This document shows, one piece after another, positions 35,108 to 44,359 of a stretch of DNA of 64,000 bases. Source of the DNA: Micromonospora sp. NBC_00389 (GTDB lineage Bacteria > Actinomycetota > Actinomycetes > Mycobacteriales > Micromonosporaceae). The notes below the pieces were generated by a model. The model was not told where the DNA came from and did not search any database. It saw only the letters and a list, made by a program, of their open reading frames with translations. The stretch is taken from assembly GCF_036059255.1 (NCBI RefSeq), contig NZ_CP107947.1, positions 1,922,001 through 1,986,000 on the forward strand, given 5' to 3'. A program made the position numbers and the translations under genes. Numbering within the stretch: the first letter of the stretch is position 1; each line of letters begins with the position of its first letter.

Positions 35108-37456
35108 ATGTCCGAGACCTTGGCCGCCGACGGCGGCGGGCTTTCCCTTACCGGTAGCAATGTCACGTACGTCGTCATCGCCGCGGTACTTGCGCTGGTA
35201 GCGCTCGCTTTCGCCGCCGCCCTGACAAAGGCGGTACTGGCAGCCGGCAAGGGCACCACCAACATGCAGGAGATCTCGGGGGCGGTCCAGGAGGGCGCCT
35301 CGGCCTACCTGCTCCGCCAATTCCGCACCCTGGCGATCTTCGTTGTCATCGCCGTGGTGCTGCTCTTCCTGCTACCGGTGCACGACACCGACGGCAGCGA
35401 GACCGCAGTGAAGTTCGGCCGCTCGCTCTTCTTCGTGGTGGGTGCCCTGTTCAGCGCGTCCATCGGCGGCGCGGGCATGTGGCTGGCCACCCGCGCGAAC
35501 CTGCGTGTGGCCGCCGCCGCCCGGGAGCGCGAAGGCGGCCGTGAGGCGGCCATGAAGATCGCCTTCCGCACCGGCGGTGTGGTCGGCTTCCTCACCGTCG
35601 GCCTCGGCCTCTTCGGCGCCGCGCTGGTCGTCCTGGTCTACCGGGGCGACGCGCCGACCGTGCTGGAGGGCTTCGGCTTCGGCGCCGCCCTGCTGGCCAT
35701 GTTCATGCGGGTCGGCGGCGGCATCTTCACCAAGGCCGCCGACGTCGGCGCCGACCTGGTCGGCAAGGTCGAGAAGGGCATCCCCGAGGACGACCCGCGC
35801 AACGCCGCCACCATCGCCGACAACGTGGGCGACAACGTCGGTGACTGCGCCGGCATGGCCGCCGACCTGTTCGAGTCGTACGCGGTCACGCTGGTCGCCG
35901 CTCTGATCCTGGGTCGCGCCGCGTTCGGCGAGGACGGCCTGGTCTTCCCGCTGATCATCTCCACCATCGGCGTGCTGGTCGCGATCTTCGGAGTCTTCAT
36001 CACCCGGCTGCGCGCGTCCGACCGCAACGCCCTGACCGCGATCAACCGGGCCTTCTACATCTCGGCGGTGCTCTCCGCGGTGCTGGTGGCGATCGCCGCC
36101 TACGCCTACCTGCCGGCGACCTTCGCCGAGTTGGAGGGTGGGCTCACCGACGTCGACCGAAACCCGCGGCTCGTGGCCATCGGCGCGGTGGTGATCGGCA
36201 TCGTGCTGGCCGCCGCGATCCAGGCACTGACCGGCTACTTCACCGAGACCAACCGGCGCCCGGTGCAGGACATCGGCAAGAGCTCGCAGACCGGTGCGGC
36301 CACCGTCATCCTGGCCGGCATCAGCATCGGCCTGGAGTCGGCCGTCTACTCGGCGCTGCTGATCGGCGCCGGTGTCTTCGGCGCGTTCCTGCTCGGTGGC
36401 AGCTCCATTACGCTGTCGCTGTTCGCGGTGGCGCTGGCCGGTACCGGCCTGCTCACCACGGTCGGCGTGATCGTCGCCATGGACACCTTCGGGCCGATCT
36501 CCGACAACGCCCAGGGCATCGCCGAAATGTCCGGTGACATCGACGAGCACGGCGCCCGGACGCTCACCGAGCTGGACGCGGTCGGCAACACCACCAAGGC
36601 GATCACCAAGGGCATCGCGATCGCCACCGCGGTGCTCGCCGCGACCGCGCTGTTCGGCTCGTACACCGACTCGCTCCGCACCGCGTACGCGGATGCCGGC
36701 GTGGGCGACGTCGGGACGGAGATCCTCAACTCGCTGAACGTGGCCAACCCGCGCAACCTGGTCGGCCTGATCATCGGTGCGGCGGTGGTCTTCCTCTTCT
36801 CCGGGCTGGCCATCAACGCGGTGTCCCGCTCGGCCGGTGCCGTCGTGATGGAGGTCCGCCGGCAGTTCCGTGAGCTGCCCGGCATCATGGACCGCACCCA
36901 GCGCCCGGAGTACGGCAAGGTCGTGGACATCTGCACCCGGGACGCGCAGCGCGAGCTGATGACCCCCGGCCTGCTCGCCATCCTGGCGCCGATCGCGGTC
37001 GGCTTCGGCCTCGGGCCCGGCGCGCTCGCGGCGTACCTGGCCGGGGCGATCGGTGCCGGCACGCTGATGGCGGTCTTCCTGGCCAACTCCGGTGGTGCCT
37101 GGGACAACGCCAAGAAGCTGGTGGAGGACGGCGCGTACGGGGGCAAGGGCTCCGAGGCGCACGCCGCGACGGTCATCGGCGACACGGTCGGTGACCCGTT
37201 CAAGGACACCGCCGGCCCGGCCATCAACCCGCTGCTCAAGGTGATGAACCTGGTCTCGCTGCTGATCGCGCCGGCTGTGGTGGCGTTCAGCATCGGCGAC
37301 GACCGGAACACCCCCGTGCGGGTGAGCATCGCCGTGGTGGCCACGCTGATCATCGTGGCGTCGGTGGTGTTCAGCAAGCGCAAGGGCATCGCGATGGACG
37401 ACTCCGACACCGGTGCGGGCAGCACGGACCACCGGCCGGAGACGGTCAACGCCTGA
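35108..37456 (+). CDS. hppA: Membrane-bound proton-pumping pyrophosphatase
   Basis: This is a 782-residue protein with about 16 membrane helices that couples pyrophosphate hydrolysis to proton export. ATG at 35108 is chosen because AGGAGG lies just upstream and MSETLAADGG starts the first helix. Substrate-site motifs are present: DVGADLVGKVE, DNVGDNVGDCAGMAADLFESY, and late GDTVGDPFKDTAGP. The residue that sets potassium dependence is Lys in GNTTKAITKG (Ala in potassium-dependent enzymes), so this should be the potassium-independent, proton-type enzyme, as in Streptomyces. It is a single gene with a 200-base leader after the bldG terminator. Confidence 0.96.
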   Translation: MSETLAADGGGLSLTGSNVTYVVIAAVLALVALAFAAALTKAVLAAGKGTTNMQEISGAVQEGASAYLLRQFRTLAIFVVIAVVLLFLLPVHDTDGSETAVKFGRSLFFVVGALFSASIGGAGMWLATRANLRVAAAAREREGGREAAMKIAFRTGGVVGFLTVGLGLFGAALVVLVYRGDAPTVLEGFGFGAALLAMFMRVGGGIFTKAADVGADLVGKVEKGIPEDDPRNAATIADNVGDNVGDCAGMAADLFESYAVTLVAALILGRAAFGEDGLVFPLIISTIGVLVAIFGVFITRLRASDRNALTAINRAFYISAVLSAVLVAIAAYAYLPATFAELEGGLTDVDRNPRLVAIGAVVIGIVLAAAIQALTGYFTETNRRPVQDIGKSSQTGAATVILAGISIGLESAVYSALLIGAGVFGAFLLGGSSITLSLFAVALAGTGLLTTVGVIVAMDTFGPISDNAQGIAEMSGDIDEHGARTLTELDAVGNTTKAITKGIAIATAVLAATALFGSYTDSLRTAYADAGVGDVGTEILNSLNVANPRNLVGLIIGAAVVFLFSGLAINAVSRSAGAVVMEVRRQFRELPGIMDRTQRPEYGKVVDICTRDAQRELMTPGLLAILAPIAVGFGLGPGALAAYLAGAIGAGTLMAVFLANSGGAWDNAKKLVEDGAYGGKGSEAHAATVIGDTVGDPFKDTAGPAINPLLKVMNLVSLLIAPAVVAFSIGDDRNTPVRVSIAVVATLIIVASVVFSKRKGIAMDDSDTGAGSTDHRPETVNA

Positions 37457-37533
37457 CCATCCGCGGCATCGGGTCCTCCTCCGGGCCGTCCTGACCGGTG
37501 CCACACCTGGCCAAAGGCCGTACGCTGCAACGC

Positions 37534-38076
37534 ATGCGTACGTGCCGGGCGTCAGCCGCCGGAAAGTTCACGGTGGTCCTGGCCACGTTCGTCGTCCTGC
37601 TCTCCGGCTGTGGCGGCGGCCCCAGCCCACGGGCCTGGGCGGCCACGGTCTGCGGCGCGCTCACCCCGTGGCGCTCCGAGATCAGCAAGTTGACCAGCAG
37701 CACGGACGAGCAGATGACCGCGCAGACCACGCCGGCGCAGGCCAAGGAGAACCTGGTGCGGCTCTTCGGTGGGGCGGAACAGGCCAGCGAGACCGCGCGC
37801 CGCAAGGTAGAGCAGGCCGGCGTCCCGGAGACGGACAACGGTGCGGCCATCTCCGCCGGTTTCCGCAGCTCACTGGAGAAGATGCGGGACGCCTACGGCC
37901 GGGCCCGCGACACCATCGACGGATTGGGCACCGGTGAGCCCACGGTCTTCTACGACGGTGTGCGGGCCGCGGTGGAGACGCTCAACAAGGAGTACGACGC
38001 CAGCGCCCTGGACACCAGCCAGCTCAACTCCGAGGAGCTGAAACAAGCCTTCGACGAGGTGCCGGAGTGTCGCTGA
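37534..38076 (+). CDS. Lipoprotein of unknown function
   Basis: This is a 180-residue protein from ATG at 37534. The signal peptide RTCRASAAGKFTVVLATFVVLLSGC ends in the lipobox LSGC, so Cys25 would be lipidated. The mature part is helical, with SWRSEISKL-like PWRSEISKLTSSTDEQM, ENLVRLFGGAEQASETARR and AGFRSSLEKMRDAYGRARD. Two Cys residues (VCGAL early, PECR at the end) could form a disulfide. Its function is not recognised. The following gene starts inside its last codons, so the two are probably cotranscribed. Confidence 0.85.
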   Translation: MRTCRASAAGKFTVVLATFVVLLSGCGGGPSPRAWAATVCGALTPWRSEISKLTSSTDEQMTAQTTPAQAKENLVRLFGGAEQASETARRKVEQAGVPETDNGAAISAGFRSSLEKMRDAYGRARDTIDGLGTGEPTVFYDGVRAAVETLNKEYDASALDTSQLNSEELKQAFDEVPECR

Positions 38077-38837
38077 GCGGGGTCGGCGACACCGGAGCGG
38101 CCCAGCCGCTGCCGGCGCTGTTCCCGGCACCCGAGCCCCACGCGCAGGCACCCGAGCCCGACGCGCCGGCACCCGGGTCGGCACGACGGCGCACCCGGCC
38201 GCTCCGCTCCGGGGCGAGCGTGCCGTCGTCCTCGCCACCGCAGAGCGACGACGCGGGCCGGCAACTGGTCTTCTTCGGTGCGGAGGCGGCCGAACCGACG
38301 GTCGCCGACCTGGCCGGGCTGCTCGCCGGGCCGGGCGAGGTGGTGCGGATGGGCGGCACCGCCCGCCTCTCGGTACAGGTGGACGCCGCCTGGCGGGTGC
38401 ACGTGCTCGTCGCCGAGTTGGCGCTGCGCGGGCTGGCGGCGAGCTGGGAGCCGACCGGGGACGAGCGACACGCCGTCCGTACCTCGTACACCCGGGTCTT
38501 GAAGCCGCTCGCGGTCGCCTGGCTGCACGGCCCGGCGAAACGCCCGCCGGCCGCCTTTCACCTCACCGGCCGGCGGCTGCGGCTCTGGCTCGCCGCGGCC
38601 GGGACGCCGGAGCCCTCCGGCGGCTTCCTGCTCCGGCTCGGCGAGGGCGACCAGGAGTGCTGGCAACCCATCGGTGCGGCCCTCGCCGCCGCCGGCCTGG
38701 CCGGCACACTGCTCGGCCGAGGCGAGGGCGGCCCGGGGTACCGGATCACCGGCCGGCGCCGGTTGGGTCGGCTCGCTGAGCTGGTCGGAGGGCCGCCGCG
38801 CGCGGCACCGGCCGACGCCTGGCCGACCCGACCCTGA
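38067..38837 (+). CDS. Hypothetical protein, coupled to the lipoprotein
   Basis: This is a 256-residue protein from GTG at 38067 that overlaps the lipoprotein stop by 10 bases in another frame. The first about 70 residues are a disordered Pro/Ala/Arg-rich tail. From GRQLVFFGAEAAEPTVADL onward it is a folded alpha/beta protein with WRVHVLVAELALRGLAASWEPT, SYTRVLKPLAVAWLHGPAK and RLRLWLAAAGTPE. There is no signal peptide or membrane span, so it is cytoplasmic, unlike its partner. I do not recognise the family. It appears to be conserved near topA in this group of actinobacteria, but I cannot confirm this. Confidence 0.7.
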   Translation: MSLSGVGDTGAAQPLPALFPAPEPHAQAPEPDAPAPGSARRRTRPLRSGASVPSSSPPQSDDAGRQLVFFGAEAAEPTVADLAGLLAGPGEVVRMGGTARLSVQVDAAWRVHVLVAELALRGLAASWEPTGDERHAVRTSYTRVLKPLAVAWLHGPAKRPPAAFHLTGRRLRLWLAAAGTPEPSGGFLLRLGEGDQECWQPIGAALAAAGLAGTLLGRGEGGPGYRITGRRRLGRLAELVGGPPRAAPADAWPTRP

Positions 38838-39208
38838 ACGAGGGGCGAACCGGTCATTCCGCCCAGTGTGCAGCGGAGGTCGGCGCCGCGGCCGGCTGTC
38901 CGGTCCCGGACAGCCGGCGGGCCGATCCCGGCGGAAAACGGGCGGGTCGGACCTCGGCCGAGGGTCTGCCATCGTCACAGTGACCCGCTTGGAGCCCTAC
39001 CCACGGTGTACGGTGGCGCCGTCCGACAGTGCCGAGCGCGGCGGGGCGGGAGTTGACCGCCGCACAGAGCGGTTTGCCGCCCCCGAAACCCGAAACACGG
39101 GCGGCGCGTTACGTTGGACATCCGGAGCGCCGGTGCGACGGCGGGGTCGAGAGCGGTCGCTGTCCGAGCGCCGGCAGGCCACGAGCAGGAGTGAGGTCGG
39201 GGAGAGAC
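38838..39208. other. Gene-free leader region of topA
   Basis: A 371-base interval lies between the hypothetical gene and topA. No supported gene. It should contain the topA promoter, possibly with supercoiling control. The open frame upstream of the topA start is codon noise. Confidence 0.5.
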
Positions 39209-42025
39209 GTGCCGAGCAACGCTGGAACCACCCGTCTGGTCATCGTCGAGTCACCGGCGAAGGCCAAGACGATCTCGGGCTACCTAGGCCCGGGGTACGT
39301 CGTGGAGGCCAGCTTCGGCCACGTCCGGGACCTCCCGCGCAACGCCGCCGACGTGCCGGCCAAGTACAAGGGCGAGGCATGGGCCCGGCTCGGGGTGGAC
39401 GTCGACAACGGCTTCCAGGCCCTCTACGTCGTCTCCGCCGACCGTAAGCAGCAGATCAGCAAGCTGGTGAAGCTGGCCAAGGAAGTCGACGAGATCTTCC
39501 TGGCGACGGATGAGGACCGCGAGGGCGAGGCGATCGCCTGGCACCTGGTGGAGACGCTCAAGCCCAAGGTGCCGGTCAAGCGGATGGTGTTCCACGAGAT
39601 CACCAAGCCGGCGATCCAGGCGGCGGTGGCCAACCCTCGGGAGATCGACCGCGATCTGGTCGACGCCCAGGAGGCCCGGCGGATCCTCGACCGGCTCTAC
39701 GGCTACGAGGTCTCCCCGGTGCTGTGGAAGAAGGTCATGCCGAAGCTCTCGGCCGGCCGCGTCCAGTCCGTGGCGACCCGGATCGTGGTCGAGCGGGAAC
39801 GCCAGCGGATGGCCTTCCGCACCGCCGAATACTGGGACATCCTGGCCAGCCTCGCCGTGGCGAACGCCGGCGAGGGGCCGCGCGCCTTCAACGCAACCCT
39901 GATCGCGCTGAACGGCGACCGGATCGCCACCGGCAAGGACTTCGAGCCGACCACCGGCAAGGTGAAGCCCGGAGCCGGCGTCGTGCACCTGGACGAGAGT
40001 GGCGCCCGTGGGCTGGCGGCCCGGCTCGAGGGACGGCCATTCACCGTCACCCGGGTCGAGGAGAAGCCCTACCGTCGCCGCCCGTACGCGCCGTTCATCA
40101 CCTCGACCCTCCAGCAGGAGGCGGCCCGCAAGCTGCGCCTGTCGTCGCAGCAGACGATGCGCACCGCGCAGCGGCTGTACGAGAACGGCTACATCACCTA
40201 TATGCGTACCGACTCGGTGAACCTGTCGGAGACCGCCATCTCGGCGGCCCGCCGCCAGATCGTCGAGCTGTACGGCGAGCGCAGCGTGCCGCCGGAGCCG
40301 CGCCGCTACACCGGCAAGGTGAAGAACGCGCAGGAGGCGCACGAGGCGATCCGCCCGGCGGGGGACAACTTCCGTACCCCCGGCGAGGTCGCCAAGGAGT
40401 TGTCCGCCGAGGAGTTCAAGCTCTACGAGCTGATCTGGCGCCGGACCATCGCCTCGCAGATGACCGACGCGGTCGGCTCCAGCGTCTCGGTGCGCATCCG
40501 CGCGGTCTCCGCCGCCCAGGAGGAAGCCGACTTCGGCGCAACCGGCAAGACCATCACCGACCCGGGCTTCCTGCGGGCGTACGTCGAGTCCAGCGACGAC
40601 GAGAACGCCGAGGCCGAGGACGCCGAGCGCCGGCTGCCCACCCTGGTCAAGGACCAGCCGCTGACCGCCGACGAGCTGGCCGCCCAGGGTCACCACACCC
40701 AGCCGCCGTCGCGCTACACCGAAGCGTCGCTGGTCAAGGCCCTGGAAGAGCTGGGCATCGGCCGCCCGTCCACCTACGCGTCGATCATGCAGACGATCCA
40801 GGACCGGGGGTACGTCACCAAGCGCGGCCAGGCGATGATCCCCACGTTCCTGGCCTTCGCGGTGATCGGGCTGATGGAGCGGCACTACCCCCGGCTGATC
40901 GACTACGACTTCACCGCCAGCATGGAGAACGAGCTGGATGAGATCGCCGGCGGCGACCACGCCGCGGTCGACTTCCTCACCGCGTTCTACTTCGGCAGCG
41001 CCAACGGCGCCGGCGACCAGGACATCGCCCGCTCCGGCGGGCTCAAGAAGCTGGTCACCGAGAACCTCAGCGACATCGACGCGCGCAGCGTCAACTCCAT
41101 CCCGCTCTTCACCGACGACGACGGCCGCGAGGTCGTCGTCCGGGTCGGCCGGTACGGGCCGTACCTCCAGCGGGAGCTGCCCGGCGGCGAGCAGCCGACG
41201 CCGGCCACCGCGGGCGAGGGCGAGGAGGGCGGCGCCCAGGGCGACCGGGCGCCGATCCCCGAGGGCCTGGCCCCGGACGAGCTGACCCCGGAGAAGGTGC
41301 ACGAGCTGTTCCTCGGCGGCAGCGGCGAGCGCAAGCTCGGCGACGACCCGGCCACCGGCGAGCCCATCGTGCTCAAGTCCGGCCGGTTCGGCCCGTACGT
41401 GTCCAGCGGCGAGCGGAAGTCCTCGCTGCTGCGCTCGCAGACGCCGGACTCACTGACCCTCGAGGAGGCGCTCAGGCTGCTCAGCCTGCCCCGGCTGGTC
41501 GGCGTCGCGCCGGACGGCGTCGAGGTGTTCGCCAACAACGGTCGGTACGGCCCGTACGTCAAGCGGGGTGAGGAGTTCCGGTCGCTGGAGTCCGAGGACC
41601 AGATGTTCACGGTCGGCCTGGACGAGGCTCTGGCCCTGCTGGCCGCACCGAAGGCCCGTGGGCGGCGGGCCGCGGCACCGCCGCTGCGGGAGATGGGCGT
41701 CGACCCGGCGACCGAGAAGCCGCTGGTCATCAAGGACGGCCGATTCGGCCCGTACGTCACCGACGGGGAGTTCAACGCGTCGCTGCGCCGCGGACAGACC
41801 CCGGAGGCGCTGAGCCTCGAGGAAGCCTCGGAGATGCTGGCCGAGAAGCGGGCCAAGGGTCCGGCGCCGCGCAAGAAGGCGGCGGCGAAGAAGGCTCCGG
41901 CCAAGAAGGCGACGGCGGCCAAGAAGACCGCGGCGGCCAAGAAGTCCACTGCGGCCAAGAAGACCACCACCGCCAAGGCGACCGCCGCCAAGAAGGCGAC
42001 CCCACGCAAGGCGCCGGCGGAGTAA
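39209..42025 (+). CDS. topA: DNA topoisomerase I
   Basis: This 938-residue type IA topoisomerase relaxes negative supercoils through a 5'-phosphotyrosine link. GTG at 39209 follows GGGGAGAG and starts VPSNAGTTRLVIVESPAKAKTI. The TOPRIM acidic triad appears in ATDEDREGEAIAWHL. The active-site Tyr331 lies in YITYMRTDSVNLS. As in other actinobacteria, zinc fingers are replaced by repeated C-terminal motifs (FGPYVSSGER, YGPYVKRGEE, FGPYVTDGEF) and a lysine-rich tail of AAKK repeats (from about residue 890) that tightens DNA binding and processivity. It is monocistronic and convergent with the GbsR-type regulator, with a hairpin between. Confidence 0.97.
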   Translation: MPSNAGTTRLVIVESPAKAKTISGYLGPGYVVEASFGHVRDLPRNAADVPAKYKGEAWARLGVDVDNGFQALYVVSADRKQQISKLVKLAKEVDEIFLATDEDREGEAIAWHLVETLKPKVPVKRMVFHEITKPAIQAAVANPREIDRDLVDAQEARRILDRLYGYEVSPVLWKKVMPKLSAGRVQSVATRIVVERERQRMAFRTAEYWDILASLAVANAGEGPRAFNATLIALNGDRIATGKDFEPTTGKVKPGAGVVHLDESGARGLAARLEGRPFTVTRVEEKPYRRRPYAPFITSTLQQEAARKLRLSSQQTMRTAQRLYENGYITYMRTDSVNLSETAISAARRQIVELYGERSVPPEPRRYTGKVKNAQEAHEAIRPAGDNFRTPGEVAKELSAEEFKLYELIWRRTIASQMTDAVGSSVSVRIRAVSAAQEEADFGATGKTITDPGFLRAYVESSDDENAEAEDAERRLPTLVKDQPLTADELAAQGHHTQPPSRYTEASLVKALEELGIGRPSTYASIMQTIQDRGYVTKRGQAMIPTFLAFAVIGLMERHYPRLIDYDFTASMENELDEIAGGDHAAVDFLTAFYFGSANGAGDQDIARSGGLKKLVTENLSDIDARSVNSIPLFTDDDGREVVVRVGRYGPYLQRELPGGEQPTPATAGEGEEGGAQGDRAPIPEGLAPDELTPEKVHELFLGGSGERKLGDDPATGEPIVLKSGRFGPYVSSGERKSSLLRSQTPDSLTLEEALRLLSLPRLVGVAPDGVEVFANNGRYGPYVKRGEEFRSLESEDQMFTVGLDEALALLAAPKARGRRAAAPPLREMGVDPATEKPLVIKDGRFGPYVTDGEFNASLRRGQTPEALSLEEASEMLAEKRAKGPAPRKKAAAKKAPAKKATAAKKTAAAKKSTAAKKTTTAKATAAKKATPRKAPAE

Positions 42026-42039
42026 CTCCCGTCGAGGCG

Positions 42040-42073
42040 GGGCGCATGGCCAGCGTTGCTCGGCCGTGCGCCC
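42040..42073. terminator. Hairpin between convergent topA and the GbsR-type gene
   Basis: The inverted repeat GGGCGCA (42040-42046) with TGCGCCC (42067-42073), plus an inner GGCC/GGCC pair, lies 15 bases after topA and 11 before the end of the opposing gene. It likely works in both directions. Confidence 0.65.
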
Positions 42074-42083
42074 GCCGGGCAGG

Positions 42084-42584
42084 TCAGCCGGCCGGCGGTG
42101 GCTTCCGCCGTTCGTCGTAGTTCTTCTCCCACCGCTCCGCGGCGTCGCTCATCACGTCCTGGACGAAGAGGAAGAAGTCGCGTAGCTCGCCCAGGCGCGC
42201 ACTGGCCGACGATTCGTCCGCACCGACCGCCACCACACCCTCGTGGACGACGTCGGCGAACCTCGTGTAGATCCCGCCGCGGATCATCGAGGTGTACGTG
42301 CGGGACTCGGCCGCCTTGTAGAGGTCCCGGCGGGACCCGGGGGCCGGCTCGCGCACCGCCATGCCGACGTGGATCAGGTAGCGCACCGCCCCGGACACGG
42401 CGGCGGGGCTGACCCCGAGCCGCTCGCTGATCTGCGCCGCGGTCAACCCGGGCTCCTCGGCGACCAGGAGCGCAGCCAGCACCCGCGAGGGCATCCTGGG
42501 TACGCCCATGTCGCTGAAGGTGAGAGCGAAGTGCTCGACGAAGCGTCGTACCGCTTCCTCGTCGCGGTGGCCTGCGGGTTGCAT
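42084..42584 (-). CDS. GbsR/MarR-family transcriptional regulator
   Basis: This is a 166-residue winged-helix regulator. ATG at 42584 (MQPAGHRDEEAVRRFVEHF) is taken as the start; ATG at 42599 and TTG at 42620 are alternatives. The DNA-binding part is MPSRVLAALLVAEEPGLTAAQISERLGVSPAAVSGAVRYL, with the wing APGSRRDLYKA. The C-terminal helices (FADVVHEGVVAVG, LRDFFLFVQDVMSDAAERW) dimerise. It lies downstream of the ABC exporter genes, separated by a hairpin, and probably represses that exporter by sensing its substrate. Confidence 0.9.
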   Translation of the reverse strand: MQPAGHRDEEAVRRFVEHFALTFSDMGVPRMPSRVLAALLVAEEPGLTAAQISERLGVSPAAVSGAVRYLIHVGMAVREPAPGSRRDLYKAAESRTYTSMIRGGIYTRFADVVHEGVVAVGADESSASARLGELRDFFLFVQDVMSDAAERWEKNYDERRKPPPAG

Positions 42585-42675
42585 CAACTTATCTCTCATT
42601 ACTTTCTGAATTTCTTCCAATGAGCGTCCGGGACGCCGACGGCGCGGCCGCCCGGAACCGGTCCAGTTGGCCGAC

Positions 42676-42704
42676 GGCGCGGCCGGCTCGAAGCCGGCCG
42701 CGCC
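42676..42704 (-). terminator. Hairpin after the ABC permease gene
   Basis: A perfect 13-bp inverted repeat (42676-42688 with 42692-42704) with a 3-base loop lies 24 bases past the permease stop. It lacks a T-tract. It separates the exporter genes from the regulator. Confidence 0.7.
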
Positions 42705-42727
42705 ATGAACATCGATCGTCCATCGGG

Positions 42728-44359
42728 TTACGAGACGAGGTTACGTCGGCGGAAGAGGATCAGCCCCGCCCCGCCCAGTGCCAGCGCGACGGCGGACATG
42801 ACCACGATCGGCGCTGCCGTGGCGTCGGCCGGCACCGCCGGGATGTGGCTGAACGGCGAGAGCTCCCGCACCGCCTCGGGCACGCCGAAGAGTGACCCGT
42901 ACGGACCCAGGACGAAGCTGAGGGCGAAGCCGAACCAGGTCAGCCCGACCGCGATCCGCGGCATGAGGCCGAAGAGTGCCACGGCCAGCCCGGCCAGGGT
43001 CAGCACCGCCGGCAGTTGCAGGGACGCGGTGCCGGCCAGATGCCCCGTCTGGCCGGCGAGATCGTCGACGCTCGCGCCGTACACCAGGCCGATCGAGACC
43101 GCAGCGAGCCCGAGCATGCCCACGGCGCCGGCCGTGGCGACCACGACGTGGCTGCCCAGCCAGGTCAGCCGGCCGGTCGCGGTGGCGAGCACCGCCTCGG
43201 CCCGCCCGCTGGCCTCCTCGGCTCTCACCCGCAGCAGCGCCTGGACCAGGAAGCCGGCGACCAGCATGCCGATGGTCGCCATCATCGCGGCGAAGAAGGT
43301 GTCCATCACCTCGTGCCCGCCCCCACCGGCGAGGTCGTCGAGCCTCCCCGTCACGTTCTCGTTGGTGGCCAGTTGATCCTTGACCGCGTTGGCTATCGAG
43401 CCGACGAGCAGCCCGAACGCCGCGATTGTCACCGCCCAGCCGAGCACCGTGCCACGTTGCAGCCGCCAGGCCAGGCCGAGCGGGCTGAGCAGCGCGGAGG
43501 ACGCCCGCGCCGGGCCGGGGCGGTCCGGGAACAGGCCCATGCCCACGTCGCGCCGTGCCGTCAGGGCGAAGGCCACCGCTGTCATGATCCCGAGGAACAC
43601 GAGCGGGAGCGCGAGGACCCACCACCGGTCGCCGGCGAAGGGCCGCATCTGCATGGTCCAACCGATCGGGGAAAGCCAGGAGGGCCAGGCGCTGCTCATG
43701 GTGTACCCGTCCGGCTGCACCTCGCCGAACGCGTCCGCGAGGCCACGGATCAGATAGCCGGTGCCGACCGCCGCGGCGGCGATTCCGTTGGCGGCGCGCG
43801 CACCCTGGGTCAGCTGTGCGACGACGGCCGCGATCGCGGCGAAGGAGATGCCGGCGGCACCGACTCCGGCGCCGGCGGCGAAGGATCCGGCGACAGGTTC
43901 GCCGCCGCCGGCGAGGGTGAGCCCGATCAGCGCCGCGAGCGCGATGTTCGCCCCGAGCACGACGACCAGGGCGGCGGTCAGGCTGGCGTGTCGGCCGACG
44001 GCCGTCGCGCCGATCATCTCGGCGCGTCCGGTCTCCTCGTTCTGCCGGCTGTGCCGAATGACGGCGAGGGTGCTCATGAAGCCCGCCATCAACGCCAGGA
44101 ACGCCAGGATTCCGAAGACGGTCATCTGGCCGTCGCTGGTGCCGGTGGGTGCGGCGCGGAACATCAGCAGCCCGGGCGTGTCGACGGCCACCCGCAGGAC
44201 GGCGACCCGGTCGGCCTCGGTCGGGTACTGCGTGTCGATTGCCGAGCTGGCGAAGGCGCCGAGCGCGACGGTGCTCAGGATCCAGACCGGCAACTGCACG
44301 CGGTCGCGCCGCAGCGCGAGGCGGGCCAGCCGGGCCGTTCCGGTGTAGGCACCGCTCAT
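42728..44359 (-). CDS. ABC exporter permease (polyketide antibiotic exporter type)
   Basis: This is a 543-residue membrane protein built as two six-helix halves: LPVWILSTVALGAFASSA at the start of the first and WAVTIAAFGLLVGSIANAV at the start of the second. Each half contains the recurring RAEMIGATAVGRHASL / RAEAVLATATGRLTWLG motif between helices. This duplicated EI/RAE-type layout is typical of actinobacterial exporters of polyketides such as tetronasin (and mycobacterial Rv1217c). Its ATG overlaps the stop of the ATPase gene (ATGA), so the subunits are coupled. The likely role is drug or metabolite export, controlled by the GbsR-type regulator. Confidence 0.9.
   Translation of the reverse strand: MSGAYTGTARLARLALRRDRVQLPVWILSTVALGAFASSAIDTQYPTEADRVAVLRVAVDTPGLLMFRAAPTGTSDGQMTVFGILAFLALMAGFMSTLAVIRHSRQNEETGRAEMIGATAVGRHASLTAALVVVLGANIALAALIGLTLAGGGEPVAGSFAAGAGVGAAGISFAAIAAVVAQLTQGARAANGIAAAAVGTGYLIRGLADAFGEVQPDGYTMSSAWPSWLSPIGWTMQMRPFAGDRWWVLALPLVFLGIMTAVAFALTARRDVGMGLFPDRPGPARASSALLSPLGLAWRLQRGTVLGWAVTIAAFGLLVGSIANAVKDQLATNENVTGRLDDLAGGGGHEVMDTFFAAMMATIGMLVAGFLVQALLRVRAEEASGRAEAVLATATGRLTWLGSHVVVATAGAVGMLGLAAVSIGLVYGASVDDLAGQTGHLAGTASLQLPAVLTLAGLAVALFGLMPRIAVGLTWFGFALSFVLGPYGSLFGVPEAVRELSPFSHIPAVPADATAAPIVVMSAVALALGGAGLILFRRRNLVS

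Noticed and set aside
35372..37504. A 710-codon minus-strand open frame opposite hppA
   Set aside because: Codon-bias shadow of the pyrophosphatase.
39284..41302. A 672-codon minus-strand open frame opposite topA
   Set aside because: Codon-bias shadow; no recognisable domain, while topA motifs are certain.
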